Source: Gammaproteobacteria bacterium (GTDB lineage Bacteria; Pseudomonadota; Gammaproteobacteria; GCA-001735895). Taken from it: a stretch of DNA of 54,173 bases. This document shows, one piece after another, positions 36,631 through 44,611 of this stretch; within the stretch, counting starts at the first letter, position 1, and each line of letters starts with the position of its first letter. Made by a program: the position numbers and the translations under genes. Below the pieces are notes generated by a model. That model searched no databases and was not told the DNA's origin. It worked only from the letters and a program-made list of their open reading frames with translations. Location: contig JAHEKJ010000013.1 of NCBI GenBank assembly GCA_024638385.1, forward strand, positions 1-54,173. The letters run 5' to 3'.

Positions 36631-37758
36631 ATGGGCGAATCCAATACGCGTAGCGCGTCGTCGGCCGGCTGGCGCGACGACCTCCAGAGCCTTGCCGTGA
36701 CGCTTGCCTGCGCATTCGCGTGCGGCTCGCTGTTCTGGCAACTGCAGATGCCGGCGCCATACATGCTCGGCAGCATGCTCGGCGTGTGGGCGATTACCGC
36801 GGCGATCAAACCGCTGCGTCCGCTCTTGCGCGTACCGCGCTGGTTTCATATTTTCGTCGTGCTCGGGGTCGGGGTCATCGTCGGCGGCATGTTCGCGCCC
36901 GAGACGCTCGCGCAGATGCTGGACTGGATTATTTCGGTGACCGGCATGTTGCTCGCGTCGATCCTCGCGACGGCGGCCGGCTACTTCTACCTGACGCGCC
37001 GGCGCCACTACGATCCCGCGCTGGCGCTGTTTTGCGCGCTGCCGGGCGGCCAGGCCGAGGTCATCCTGATCAGTCGCGAGTATGTCGACAAGGATTACGT
37101 CGTCGCCCTGTGCCATCTGGTCAGGGTCGTGTTCATCTTCTGTTCGGTACCGATCGCGCTCGCGCTGATGCTCGGCGAGAGCGCGGTGCAGACCTCGAAT
37201 CGGGTGCTGGCGGATCTGCCCGGTATCGCCGACCTGCCCGGGTCGACGCTACTGCAGTTCGCCGGGGTGGCCGCGGTCGGCTACGCGGTCGCGCGGTTCC
37301 TGAAAACGCCGGTACCGTTTCTGCTCGGACCGATGCTGCTGAGCATGGGTCTGCACCTGACCGATCTGATCGCCATCCCGCGAATCAGCGAGTTCGTGCT
37401 GCTCGCGCAGATTTCGGTCGGTGGCGCGGTCGGTGCCCGCCTGGGCCGAGTCGAGTTCGGTGTGCTTGCAGGCTACCTGCGCGATGCGCTGGTCAACGTC
37501 GTCCTCGTCACGTCGATTTTCGTGGCTTCGGCTTACCTGATCGCCGACTGGATCGATCTGGAATTCATCGACGTGATGATGGCTTTCGTCCCGGGCGGGC
37601 TCTACGAGATCACGCTGCTGTCGCTGATCTTCGGTTTCGACGTCGCGTTCGTCGCGATTCATCACAGCACGCGAATGTTGTCGCTGCTGTTTGCACTGCC
37701 GTGGCTGCTGCGCCTGCTGGACGACCCAAAAGCCGAGCGGTCCGACCCGGGTGAGTAA
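36631..37758 (+). CDS. AbrB-family membrane protein (duplicated domain)
   Basis: A 375-residue polytopic protein of the AbrB/YdiK-unrelated 'ammonia monooxygenase-like' family, with the family's internal duplication. The first copy has GSLFWQLQMPAPYMLGSMLGVW and FCALPGGQAEVILISREY; the second has LKTPVPFLLGPMLLSMGLHL and MMAFVPGGLYEITLLSLIF. The paired ALPGG and FVPGG loops mark the duplicated core. Family function is poorly known; members often sit beside tricarboxylate transporters and catabolic genes, as here, and may be permeases. A perfect TATAAT at 36603-36608 stands 22 bp before the ATG, without a good -35. Confidence 0.85.
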   Translation: MGESNTRSASSAGWRDDLQSLAVTLACAFACGSLFWQLQMPAPYMLGSMLGVWAITAAIKPLRPLLRVPRWFHIFVVLGVGVIVGGMFAPETLAQMLDWIISVTGMLLASILATAAGYFYLTRRRHYDPALALFCALPGGQAEVILISREYVDKDYVVALCHLVRVVFIFCSVPIALALMLGESAVQTSNRVLADLPGIADLPGSTLLQFAGVAAVGYAVARFLKTPVPFLLGPMLLSMGLHLTDLIAIPRISEFVLLAQISVGGAVGARLGRVEFGVLAGYLRDALVNVVLVTSIFVASAYLIADWIDLEFIDVMMAFVPGGLYEITLLSLIFGFDVAFVAIHHSTRMLSLLFALPWLLRLLDDPKAERSDPGE

Positions 37759-37865
37759 GCGGGTTTCGTGAAGAACGGACGCAATCGTCCGCGCGCGACG
37801 GGGGTGCCGCCGTCGATTCGATCGTCTGGTTCGAGTGCCGACCGCGACGTCGATCGGCTGGCGCT

Positions 37866-38054
37866 TTAGTTGTAGCCGAGAATGACGACCTGCTCGACGC
37901 CTTCTTCGCCGACCTGGTCGCGTTCAATATCCTCGAGCCCGTGCTGCTCCTTGTCGACGTGCCTGGGATCGCCGTAGTACGAGTTGTCCGGCGCGTGCGC
38001 CCAGGGTTCCGAGAGCAGCGGCTTTAGCCGTGGTGCGCGAATCTTCTTTTTCAT
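37866..38054 (-). CDS. Small protein of unknown function (62 residues)
   Basis: I do not recognise this family. The 62-residue product has a very basic start (MKKKIRAPRLKPLL) and an acidic, histidine-containing rest with HAPDNSYYGDPRHVD and EEGVEQVVILGYN at the end. No helix long enough to span a membrane and no signal peptide. Reasons to believe it: codons have G or C in third position like real genes nearby, TAGGA lies 6 bp before ATG 38054, and an AT-rich promoter with good hexamers lies about 65 bp upstream. The TTG at 38057 is also possible. The gene stands alone between the AbrB-family gene and dinB. Confidence 0.7.
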   Translation of the reverse strand: MKKKIRAPRLKPLLSEPWAHAPDNSYYGDPRHVDKEQHGLEDIERDQVGEEGVEQVVILGYN

Positions 38055-38116
38055 CAAATTCCTAGCCCAAATCCAATGATTTAGATGGGATTTTTAAATA
38101 CCTACATTTAAAGGGG

Positions 38117-38144
38117 AATATAACCGCATGATAAATAAAAACAA
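38117..38144 (-). promoter_or_regulatory. Candidate sigma-70 promoter of the 62-residue protein gene
   Basis: On the minus strand, TTGTTT (38144-38139) and TATATT (38122-38117) are 16 bp apart within a strikingly AT-rich segment (about 38055-38165). The leader to ATG 38054 would be about 55 bases. The composition contrast with the flanking genes supports a strong promoter. Confidence 0.55.
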
Positions 38145-38155
38145 GTAGAAAAAGT

Positions 38156-38167
38156 TGACAATTGTCA
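38156..38167. promoter_or_regulatory. Perfect 12-bp palindrome TGACAATTGTCA
   Basis: TGACA-AT-TGTCA, a perfect dyad, lies just upstream of the candidate promoter of the 62-residue protein gene and 38 bp past the dinB stop. It could be a binding site for a dimeric regulator acting on that promoter. The site is short, so chance is possible. Confidence 0.4.
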
Positions 38168-38204
38168 GAAGCGACGCGAATTTCGTCACATTCGTAACCG
38201 GAAT

Positions 38205-39290
38205 TCAACCTCCGAACAGGTCGAGCTGGCCGCCGCCGTCGGTCAGGTCGTCGAGGCGCACGCCGAGTCCGAGCAGACGCACCGGCCGCGCGCCGCGCTG
38301 CCACGCTTGCTCGCACAGCATCGCATAATCGGCATAATCCGGTGCTGTCTGCCGGCGTTCGACCGTGGTCTGGCTGAAGTCGCAAAACTTCATCTTGAGG
38401 AAGCAATTGTGGATGCGATAGTCGTCGTCGAGGCGCTCGAGGCGCGTGAGCAGCGATTCGAGCAGTTCCGGCAGCCTGGCGCGGCAAGCCTCGAGGTCGG
38501 GTAGATCTTCGGCGTAGGTGTTTTCGACGCTGACCGACTTGCGCCGCCACTCGGAGACCACCGGGCGCTCGTCGATGCCGCGCGCGAGCTTGTGGATGTG
38601 TTCGCCGAACTGGCCGAATTGCTGAACGAACTCGAAGAGGTCGCGCCGGCGCACATCGCCGCAGGTCTTGATCCCGTGCTGTGCGAGGCGCTCGGCGGTG
38701 ACCTTGCCGACGCCCCAGATTCGCCCGACCGGCAGGTCTTCGAGAAACGCGTGGACCCGGTCGGGGGTGACGACGAACTGGCCGTCGGGCTTGTTCCAGT
38801 CGCTCGCGACCTTGGCGATGAACTTGTTGGGCGCGATACCGGCGGACACGGTAATGCCGAGGTCGGCGGCGATGCGGCGCCGGATCTCGCCGGCGATCAG
38901 GGTTGCGCTGCCGCGGCAGCGCTGACTCGCGGAAACGTCGAGGAAGGCCTCGTCGAGCGATAGCGGTTCGATCAGTTCGGTATAATCGGCGAAGATGGCG
39001 TGCATCTGCCGCGACGCATCGCGGTAAACCGGCATGCGTCCCGGGATCAGGATCAGTTGCGGGCAACGCCGCATCGCGGTTGCGCTCGCCATCGCCGAGC
39101 GCACGCCGAACTTGCGCGCCTCGTAGCTCGCGGTTGCGATCACGCCGCGTCGCTCGGCGCTGCCGCCGACGGCAATCGGCTTGCCCCTGAGCGCCGGGTT
39201 GTCACGAACCTCGACCGCGGCGTAGAAGCAGTCGGCGTCGATGTGGATGATTTTGCGGCTGTGCGCCGGTGGGGTCGATGGGCTGGTCAC
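38205..39290 (-). CDS. dinB: DNA polymerase IV
   Basis: A Y-family translesion polymerase of about 361 residues. Catalytic carboxylates are in HIDADCFYAAVE (palm, first Asp) and SLDEAFLD (Asp-Glu pair). The steric region and GSATLIAGEIRRRI, the helix-hairpin-helix with GRIWGVGKVTAERLA, and the little-finger domain follow. The C-terminus QLDLFGG is a good beta-clamp binding motif (QLxLF). I chose GTG 39290, which leaves a short lead before KIIHIDAD; a longer reading to 39389 would overlap the divergent AlaX gene. No GTTC-N7-GTTC box is seen before it, unlike recA, so SOS control is not evident. Confidence 0.95.
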   Translation of the reverse strand: MTSPSTPPAHSRKIIHIDADCFYAAVEVRDNPALRGKPIAVGGSAERRGVIATASYEARKFGVRSAMASATAMRRCPQLILIPGRMPVYRDASRQMHAIFADYTELIEPLSLDEAFLDVSASQRCRGSATLIAGEIRRRIAADLGITVSAGIAPNKFIAKVASDWNKPDGQFVVTPDRVHAFLEDLPVGRIWGVGKVTAERLAQHGIKTCGDVRRRDLFEFVQQFGQFGEHIHKLARGIDERPVVSEWRRKSVSVENTYAEDLPDLEACRARLPELLESLLTRLERLDDDYRIHNCFLKMKFCDFSQTTVERRQTAPDYADYAMLCEQAWQRGARPVRLLGLGVRLDDLTDGGGQLDLFGG

Positions 39291-39346
39291 TTGCTTCGGC
39301 CTGGCGCCTGGGTAAAAATCGTCGCGGTTGGCGACGGGATCGGACG

Positions 39347-40060
39347 ATGACGGAAAAAGTATTCTACCAAGACAGCTACCTGAAGACACTCGACAGCGAG
39401 GTGGTCGAGGTTCGCGACGACGGCATCGTGCTGGCGGCGACGATCTTCTATCCGCTCGGCGGCGGCCAGCCCGGCGATACCGGGATACTCTCGATCAAGG
39501 GGCGCGATTACCGCGTCGTCGACACGCGCTATGCCGACGACCGGCGGCGCATCGTCCACTCGCTCGAGGATGGCGACGTCGGCGGGATCGAGCCCGGCGA
39601 CGCGGTCGCGATGACGATCGACTGGCAGCGCCGCCACCGGCTCATGCGCATGCACACCAGCATGCACCTGGTCTGCGCGCTGATCGATGCACCGGCCACC
39701 GGCGGCGCGGTCGGCGAGACCGAGAGCCGGCTCGACTTCGACCTGCAGGGCCAGGTCGTCGACAAGGAGCAGTTGACCGCCGATCTCAACGCGCTGATCG
39801 ACAAGGCCTTGCCGGTCACGGTCGGCTCGATCACCGACGAAGAGCTCGATCGCAACCCGGAACTGGTGCGGACCATGTCGGTGCAACCGCCCCGTGGCCA
39901 GGGGCGGGTGCGGACGATCACGATCGAAAACGCCGATTACCAGCCCTGCGGCGGCACCCACGTTCGCAATACCTCGGAGATCGGCGAATTGCTCGTGCGC
40001 AGCATCAAGAACAAGGGCCGGCAAAACAAGCGCATCAACCTGGTGCTGGTCGATCCCTGA
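39347..40060 (+). CDS. Alanyl-tRNA editing protein (AlaX type)
   Basis: A 237-residue protein homologous to the AlaRS editing domain, which deacylates Ser- or Gly-tRNA-Ala in trans. Zinc ligands are RMHTSMHLVCAL (HxxxH) and QPCGGTHVRNTSEIG (CxxxH). FYPLGGGQPGDTG is the conserved N-terminal beta-barrel loop, here with GGGQPGD as in AlaX-M types. ATG 39347 is preceded by GGGATCGGACG and gives a normal N-terminus. It is divergent from dinB. It complements the full-length alaS at 2989 in this window, which has its own editing domain, so it is an extra quality-control enzyme. Confidence 0.93.
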   Translation: MTEKVFYQDSYLKTLDSEVVEVRDDGIVLAATIFYPLGGGQPGDTGILSIKGRDYRVVDTRYADDRRRIVHSLEDGDVGGIEPGDAVAMTIDWQRRHRLMRMHTSMHLVCALIDAPATGGAVGETESRLDFDLQGQVVDKEQLTADLNALIDKALPVTVGSITDEELDRNPELVRTMSVQPPRGQGRVRTITIENADYQPCGGTHVRNTSEIGELLVRSIKNKGRQNKRINLVLVDP

Positions 40061-40140
40061 TGCCCGCTTGCGCTCGCGCAATCGGCTGCGCGATTGCCGG
40101 CGTATAATTAAACGTCGACCGCAAACCCGGGATTGTTCCA

Positions 40141-41343
40141 ATGCACCGAATCATGTTGCTGGCCTGCCTGCTGGGGCCGGCCTCCGCAATCGCCGCCGCC
40201 GATCTCGAGTGTCGCGACCGGGTCGCGCACTGGCTCGATCCGGCGAGCGGTGAAACGCTGGCGACCCCCGCCGTGTTCGCGCGCCTCGAGCGCGCGTCGA
40301 TCGTGCTGCTCGGCGAATCGCATACCACCATCGCGCACCATCGCTGGCAGGCCGCGGTGCTGGCCGGCCTGCACGCGCGTAAACCCGCCATGGCGATCGG
40401 TTTCGAGATGTTGCCGCGCGCCGCGCAGCCCGCGCTCGATGCCTGGAGCGCCGGCGAGCTCGGCGAGGCCGAGTTTCTCGAGCGGGTCGACTGGGACCGC
40501 GTCTGGGGTTACGACCCCGACCTGTACCTGCCGTTGTTGCATTTCGCGCGCATGCAGCGCCTGCCGACGGTCGCGCTCAACGTCGAGCGCGCGCTGGTCG
40601 CGAAGGTCGGCCAGTCGGGCTGGGATGCGGTGGCGGAAGCCGACCGCGAGGGCGTCTCGACGCCGGCGCCGGCAAGCGTCGCCTACAAGCGATCGCTGGC
40701 GGAGCTGTACGCGTTGAAAAGCAATCTGCGCGCCGAACAGGAAGGGCGCGAAGCCGATGCCGAATCGCTCGACATCGACGCGATCCTGGAAAGTGCGGAA
40801 TTCGGCCGCTTCGTCGAGGCGCAACTGACCTGGGATCGCGCGATGGCCGAGGCGCTGGCCGCGGCGCTCCGGCGCGACCCCGGAGCGACCGTCGTCGGCA
40901 TCGTCGGCCGCGGCCACCTCGAGCACGGTTACGGCATCCCGCACCAACTCGCGGCGCTCGGCGTCGAGCGCGTCGAGGTCTTGTTGCCGCACGATGCCGA
41001 CGTGTCCTGCGCCGATCTGCCGGCCGACCTGGCCGACGCGATCTTCGTCGTCGACGCCGACGGCGAGGCCGAGGCGCCGCCGCGGCCGCGGCTCGGCGTC
41101 ATTATCGAGAATGCCGATGGCGGTGTGCGCGTGACCGAGGTCGTTGCCGACAGCGTCGCCGCGCGCAGCGGCATCGAGGCGGGCGACCGGATCGTCGCCG
41201 CCGCCGGTTTCGCCACTGCGACTACCGGCGAGCTGATCGAGATCATTCGCCGCCAGGCGCCGGGCACCTGGCTGCCGCTGACGCTGCGTCGCGGCGATCG
41301 CGAGCTCGACCTGACGGCGAAGTTCCCGCAAAGTTTTGACTGA
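40141..41343 (+). CDS. ChaN-family protein fused to a PDZ domain
   Basis: A 400-residue exported protein. A signal peptide (MHRIMLLACLLGPASAIAAA) is followed by the ChaN/Tiki-like domain (about 25-270), with VLLGESHTTIAHHRWQ, FEMLPRAAQPALDAW and GIVGRGHLEHGYGIP. ChaN binds haem as a dimer in Campylobacter; the wider group includes metalloproteases. A PDZ domain follows at about 315-395 (RLGVIIENADGGVRVTEVVADSVAARSGIEAGDRIVAAAG). A perfect TATAAT at 40103-40108 lies 32 bp before the ATG, with a GCAATCG/CGATTGC hairpin (40078-40097) just upstream. Its stop overlaps the next gene's start by 8 bp. Confidence 0.87.
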   Translation: MHRIMLLACLLGPASAIAAADLECRDRVAHWLDPASGETLATPAVFARLERASIVLLGESHTTIAHHRWQAAVLAGLHARKPAMAIGFEMLPRAAQPALDAWSAGELGEAEFLERVDWDRVWGYDPDLYLPLLHFARMQRLPTVALNVERALVAKVGQSGWDAVAEADREGVSTPAPASVAYKRSLAELYALKSNLRAEQEGREADAESLDIDAILESAEFGRFVEAQLTWDRAMAEALAAALRRDPGATVVGIVGRGHLEHGYGIPHQLAALGVERVEVLLPHDADVSCADLPADLADAIFVVDADGEAEAPPRPRLGVIIENADGGVRVTEVVADSVAARSGIEAGDRIVAAAGFATATTGELIEIIRRQAPGTWLPLTLRRGDRELDLTAKFPQSFD

Positions 41344-43306
41344 GCTCGCGCGCCGGACGTTGGCACTCGTCGCCGCCATGCTATGGGCGGGCACGGCCGC
41401 GGCTGCGGACGAGGTGTTCCACGATATCGAGGTCGATCTGCAACCCGCCAGTGGCGAGATCGGGATCGTCGACCGCGTGCGCCTGTCTCCGCGCGACACC
41501 TATCGCTTCAGGCTCGCGCCGTGGCTCGTGATCGAACGGTTGACGGCCGATGGTGTAGCGCTGACGCCGACACGGCGGGATGCGGAGTATCGCGTTGAAC
41601 TCGACGGGCAAGCCGGCGCCGAGCTGCGTTTCGAGCTGCGCGGGAGCGTGCCGCCGCGCGCTGCCGGGAGCCTCGCCAGCGGCGGCGCCGATGGCGTCTA
41701 TCTGCCCGGCTACGCGGACTGGATACCGGCCGGCGTCGACGAGCGCGTCGACTTCGCTCTGGCGGTTCGCGTGCCGCCGGGGCAGCGCGCGGTCGCGACC
41801 GGCAACTTGACGACCGAGGCATCCGACGACGGCGGGCAGCGCGCGCATTTCGCCGCGGCCTGGCCCGGTGAAGCGCCATCGCTGTTCGTCGGTCCCTATG
41901 AAGTGCGCGAGCGCCGGGAATCGGAACCGCCCGTGCGGACTTACTTTCATCCCGAGCTGGCGCCGCTCGCCGAGACTTATCTTGACGCCGCCGCCGGCTA
42001 CCTCGACCGCTACGAGGCGCAAATCGGTGACTACCCCTACGCCGATTTCAGCATCGTCTCGGCGCCGTTGCCGGTTGGCCTCGGCTTCCCCGGGCTGACC
42101 TACGTCGGCCGCGAGGTTCTGCCGCTGCCGTTCATGCGCGCGCGCTCGCTCGCGCACGAGGTCTTGCATAACTGGTGGGGCAACGGCGTCGCGGTGGACT
42201 ACGCGCGCGGCAACTGGGCCGAGGGCCTGACCACTTACCAGGCCGATTACGCGCTCGCCGAGGATACCGGCGCCGCGGCGGCGCGCGATATGCGGCTCAA
42301 GTGGTTGCGCGACTATGCCGCGCTACCGCCGGGACGCGACCGGCCGCTGGTCGAGTTCGTCGGCAAGACGCACGATGCCGCGCAGGTCGTCGGCTACAAC
42401 AAGGCGGCGTTCGTGTTTCACATGCTGCGCTATGAGATCGGCGAAGCGGCGTTCAGTCGCGCGCTGCGAGACTTCTGGCTCCGACACCGTCGCGGCCGCG
42501 CATCCTGGCAAGACCTCGAGGCGGCGTTCGCGCGCGCCGCCGGTCGGCCGCTCGACTGGTTTTTCGCACAGTGGCTCGAGCGCGCCGGCGCGCCGATTCT
42601 CGAACTCGGCAGTCATCGCGTCGACGCGCTCGCCGACGGCTACCGCACGCGCATCGAACTGCGTCAGCGCGGCGAGCCCTACCGCCTGGGCCTGGCGCTG
42701 GAGCTGGTTACCGACGACGGCACCGAGCGTCGTCGCGTGGTCCTGTCCGATGCGTCGACGACGCTCGAGCTGACGAGTCGCGCGCGGCCCCGGGCCTTGC
42801 AGATCGATCCGGCCAGCGACCTGTTCCGCCGGCTCGACGCGAGCGAGACGCCGACGATTCTGCGCGACGTCAGCTTGCATCCCGAAACCCTGACCGTGGT
42901 CGTCGGCGACAGCGAAGACTTTCGCGCCGCCGCCGAGGAACTGGCCGCGCGATTGCTCGACACCGCGCCGAGCTACGGCCCGCTGGAACGGGCCGCGCAG
43001 GCGTCTCGGCCGGTGCTCGTGATCGCGACCCGCGACGCGCTCGCGCGGATCGAGGCGACGCTCGATCTCGAGCCGGTCGTCGCGCCGCCGTCGCCATCGA
43101 TGTCGGCCGGCGCCTGGACCGCGCGGCGCGCGAGCGGCGCCGCGGTCCTGATCGTCGCCGCGCGCGACGCCGCCGCGCTGCGGGCGCTTGCACGGCCGCT
43201 GCCGCACTACGGTGGGCAGAGCTTCATTTATTTCGACGGCGCGCGCGCCCGCGAGCGCGGTCTCTGGCCGGTCGCGCGCGGGCCGCTTTACCGCCAACTC
43301 GACTGA
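41336..43306 (+). CDS. Exported M1-like (gluzincin) aminopeptidase-type peptidase
   Basis: A 656-residue protein with a signal peptide (ALVAAMLWAGTAAAA) and a zinc site HEVLH at 274-278 with the third ligand in NWAEG (E296). The spacing of 17 residues is one less than in textbook M1 enzymes, and no GAMEN exopeptidase motif was found, so it is a divergent M1-like gluzincin. FSIVSAPLPVGLGFPGLTYVG and VVGYNKAAFVFHMLRYEIG are in the expected places. The C-terminal 200 residues form a soluble extra domain. The start is TTG 41336, overlapping the ChaN-PDZ stop; co-translation suggests the two act together in the envelope. It is convergent with the Rieske gene. Confidence 0.87.
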   Translation: MTELARRTLALVAAMLWAGTAAAADEVFHDIEVDLQPASGEIGIVDRVRLSPRDTYRFRLAPWLVIERLTADGVALTPTRRDAEYRVELDGQAGAELRFELRGSVPPRAAGSLASGGADGVYLPGYADWIPAGVDERVDFALAVRVPPGQRAVATGNLTTEASDDGGQRAHFAAAWPGEAPSLFVGPYEVRERRESEPPVRTYFHPELAPLAETYLDAAAGYLDRYEAQIGDYPYADFSIVSAPLPVGLGFPGLTYVGREVLPLPFMRARSLAHEVLHNWWGNGVAVDYARGNWAEGLTTYQADYALAEDTGAAAARDMRLKWLRDYAALPPGRDRPLVEFVGKTHDAAQVVGYNKAAFVFHMLRYEIGEAAFSRALRDFWLRHRRGRASWQDLEAAFARAAGRPLDWFFAQWLERAGAPILELGSHRVDALADGYRTRIELRQRGEPYRLGLALELVTDDGTERRRVVLSDASTTLELTSRARPRALQIDPASDLFRRLDASETPTILRDVSLHPETLTVVVGDSEDFRAAAEELAARLLDTAPSYGPLERAAQASRPVLVIATRDALARIEATLDLEPVVAPPSPSMSAGAWTARRASGAAVLIVAARDAAALRALARPLPHYGGQSFIYFDGARARERGLWPVARGPLYRQLD

Positions 43307-43310
43307 CGCG

Positions 43311-44480
43311 TCAGGCGGCGACGAGCTTGCGCGCGACCCACTGATGGAAGTGGTGGGTCGGGTTGTCCATGAACGGCGAGAACACGCCGCCGCGATAGCC
43401 GGGCGAACGCCGGCCGCGCTGCATGCCCTCGACCGCGTCGATATCCTCGTTGAACACGACCCGCCAGGATTCGAGCGTCGCGTTGCGGCTCGCGGCGTGC
43501 TCGTCGCCGACCGCTTCGTCGCCGACGTAATAGAGGCGCAGGTGTTCGTTCGAGCGCGCGGGACCGAGCGGCTCGACGATCATCGTGAACGTGTGGTCGG
43601 CCTGGATGCCGAGCAGCACATTGGGATAAAAGGACACGTATTCAGCCTGTTCGAGGCGGTCTTGCGGCCACTCCGGAAAGCGTGGCAGCGGGCTGCCGAC
43701 GCGGTCGTTCGGCCGGTAGGCGAGGCTGCCCTGGCCGGCGAAATCGTCGCCGTACATGATGTGGTAGTGATCCTCGAGTCGCGAATAGGTATTGAGGCCC
43801 GGGTGAATCCACGGCAGGTGATAGCTCTCGCAATAATTCTCGACCGCGAGTTTCCAGTTGCTGGCGACCGCGATCTCCATGCCCTTGCCGTTGAACGCGC
43901 TGCGCATCCGCCCGTAGCCGGTCTCGCCGAGAAACGTTGCCCACTGCCCGGTCAGCGGCCTGACGTATTCGTCGAACGGCGGGGCGTCGCCGGACAGGTT
44001 GATGAAGATGACGTCCATCCAGACGTGCGTGCGCACCGGTTTGAGCCCGTGGGCGCAAGGATCGAAACCCTCGGCCCGATGCTGGCCGATGCCGCCGAAG
44101 TGCGGCGTGCCCTTGAGTTCGCCGTCCAGGCTGTAAGACCATGAATGGTACCTGCAGCGCAAGGCGCCCTGAACCTCCATTTCGTCATGGACCAGGATCA
44201 TGCCGCGATGGCTGCAAACGTTGTGGAAGACCCGGATTTCGTCCTGCTTGTTGCGCAGGATCACGAGCGGCAAGCCCATGAATTCGACCGGTTTGACGTA
44301 GCCCTTCTTCGGCAGGTCGCTGGCGAACCACAGGCCGGCCCAGCTGCGCGCGAACACGGCGTCGCGCTCGCGGGTGAAGTATTCATCGCTGGTATAAGCC
44401 TCGTTGGGCAGGCCGGTAGCCTTTTCGATCGGCCTGAGAACCGCGTCCAGCGCGCCATGCGGGTTGTCTAACGGGCTCAT
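43311..44480 (-). CDS. Rieske non-haem iron oxygenase, alpha subunit
   Basis: A 389-residue ring-hydroxylating-type oxygenase. The Rieske 2Fe-2S site is CSHRG and CRYHSW, 17 residues apart. The mononuclear iron site is NYCESYHLPWIHP: two histidines, with a glutamate where most ring dioxygenases have the bridging aspartate (GDAYH). Glu in this place is reported for carnitine monooxygenase CntA, so a quaternary amine or similar substrate is possible. I chose ATG 44480, 7 bp after GGAGGC; starts at 44486 and 44534 exist. No reductase gene is nearby. The LysR-type gene is divergent and probably regulates it. Confidence 0.9.
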   Translation of the reverse strand: MSPLDNPHGALDAVLRPIEKATGLPNEAYTSDEYFTRERDAVFARSWAGLWFASDLPKKGYVKPVEFMGLPLVILRNKQDEIRVFHNVCSHRGMILVHDEMEVQGALRCRYHSWSYSLDGELKGTPHFGGIGQHRAEGFDPCAHGLKPVRTHVWMDVIFINLSGDAPPFDEYVRPLTGQWATFLGETGYGRMRSAFNGKGMEIAVASNWKLAVENYCESYHLPWIHPGLNTYSRLEDHYHIMYGDDFAGQGSLAYRPNDRVGSPLPRFPEWPQDRLEQAEYVSFYPNVLLGIQADHTFTMIVEPLGPARSNEHLRLYYVGDEAVGDEHAASRNATLESWRVVFNEDIDAVEGMQRGRRSPGYRGGVFSPFMDNPTHHFHQWVARKLVAA

Positions 44481-44555
44481 TGGCATCGCCTCCAGATCAA
44501 GTCTCGTCGTTTGATACGACGCGAGAATCGTCATGATGAGGCGAACCCGGGTCGT

Positions 44556-44584
44556 TTGACAATATAAAAAAACTTCGCATAAGC
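44556..44584 (+). promoter_or_regulatory. Candidate promoter of the LysR-type regulator
   Basis: A perfect -35 TTGACA (44556-44561) is followed, 16 bp on, by CATAAG (44578-44583), a moderate -10. The palindrome at 44585 directly follows the -10, so it would overlap the transcription start, which fits autorepression. Confidence 0.5.
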
Positions 44585-44599
44585 TTTACTTCAAGTAAA
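44585..44599. promoter_or_regulatory. LysR-type operator, 15-bp palindrome
   Basis: TTTACTT-C-AAGTAAA is a perfect dyad of 7-bp arms, 12 bp before the regulator's ATG and 104 bp upstream of the Rieske ATG. It contains T-N11-A, the LysR box form. It is the only strong palindrome in the shared AT-rich region. Confidence 0.6.
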
Positions 44600-44611
44600 C
44601 TCTTAATCTCC

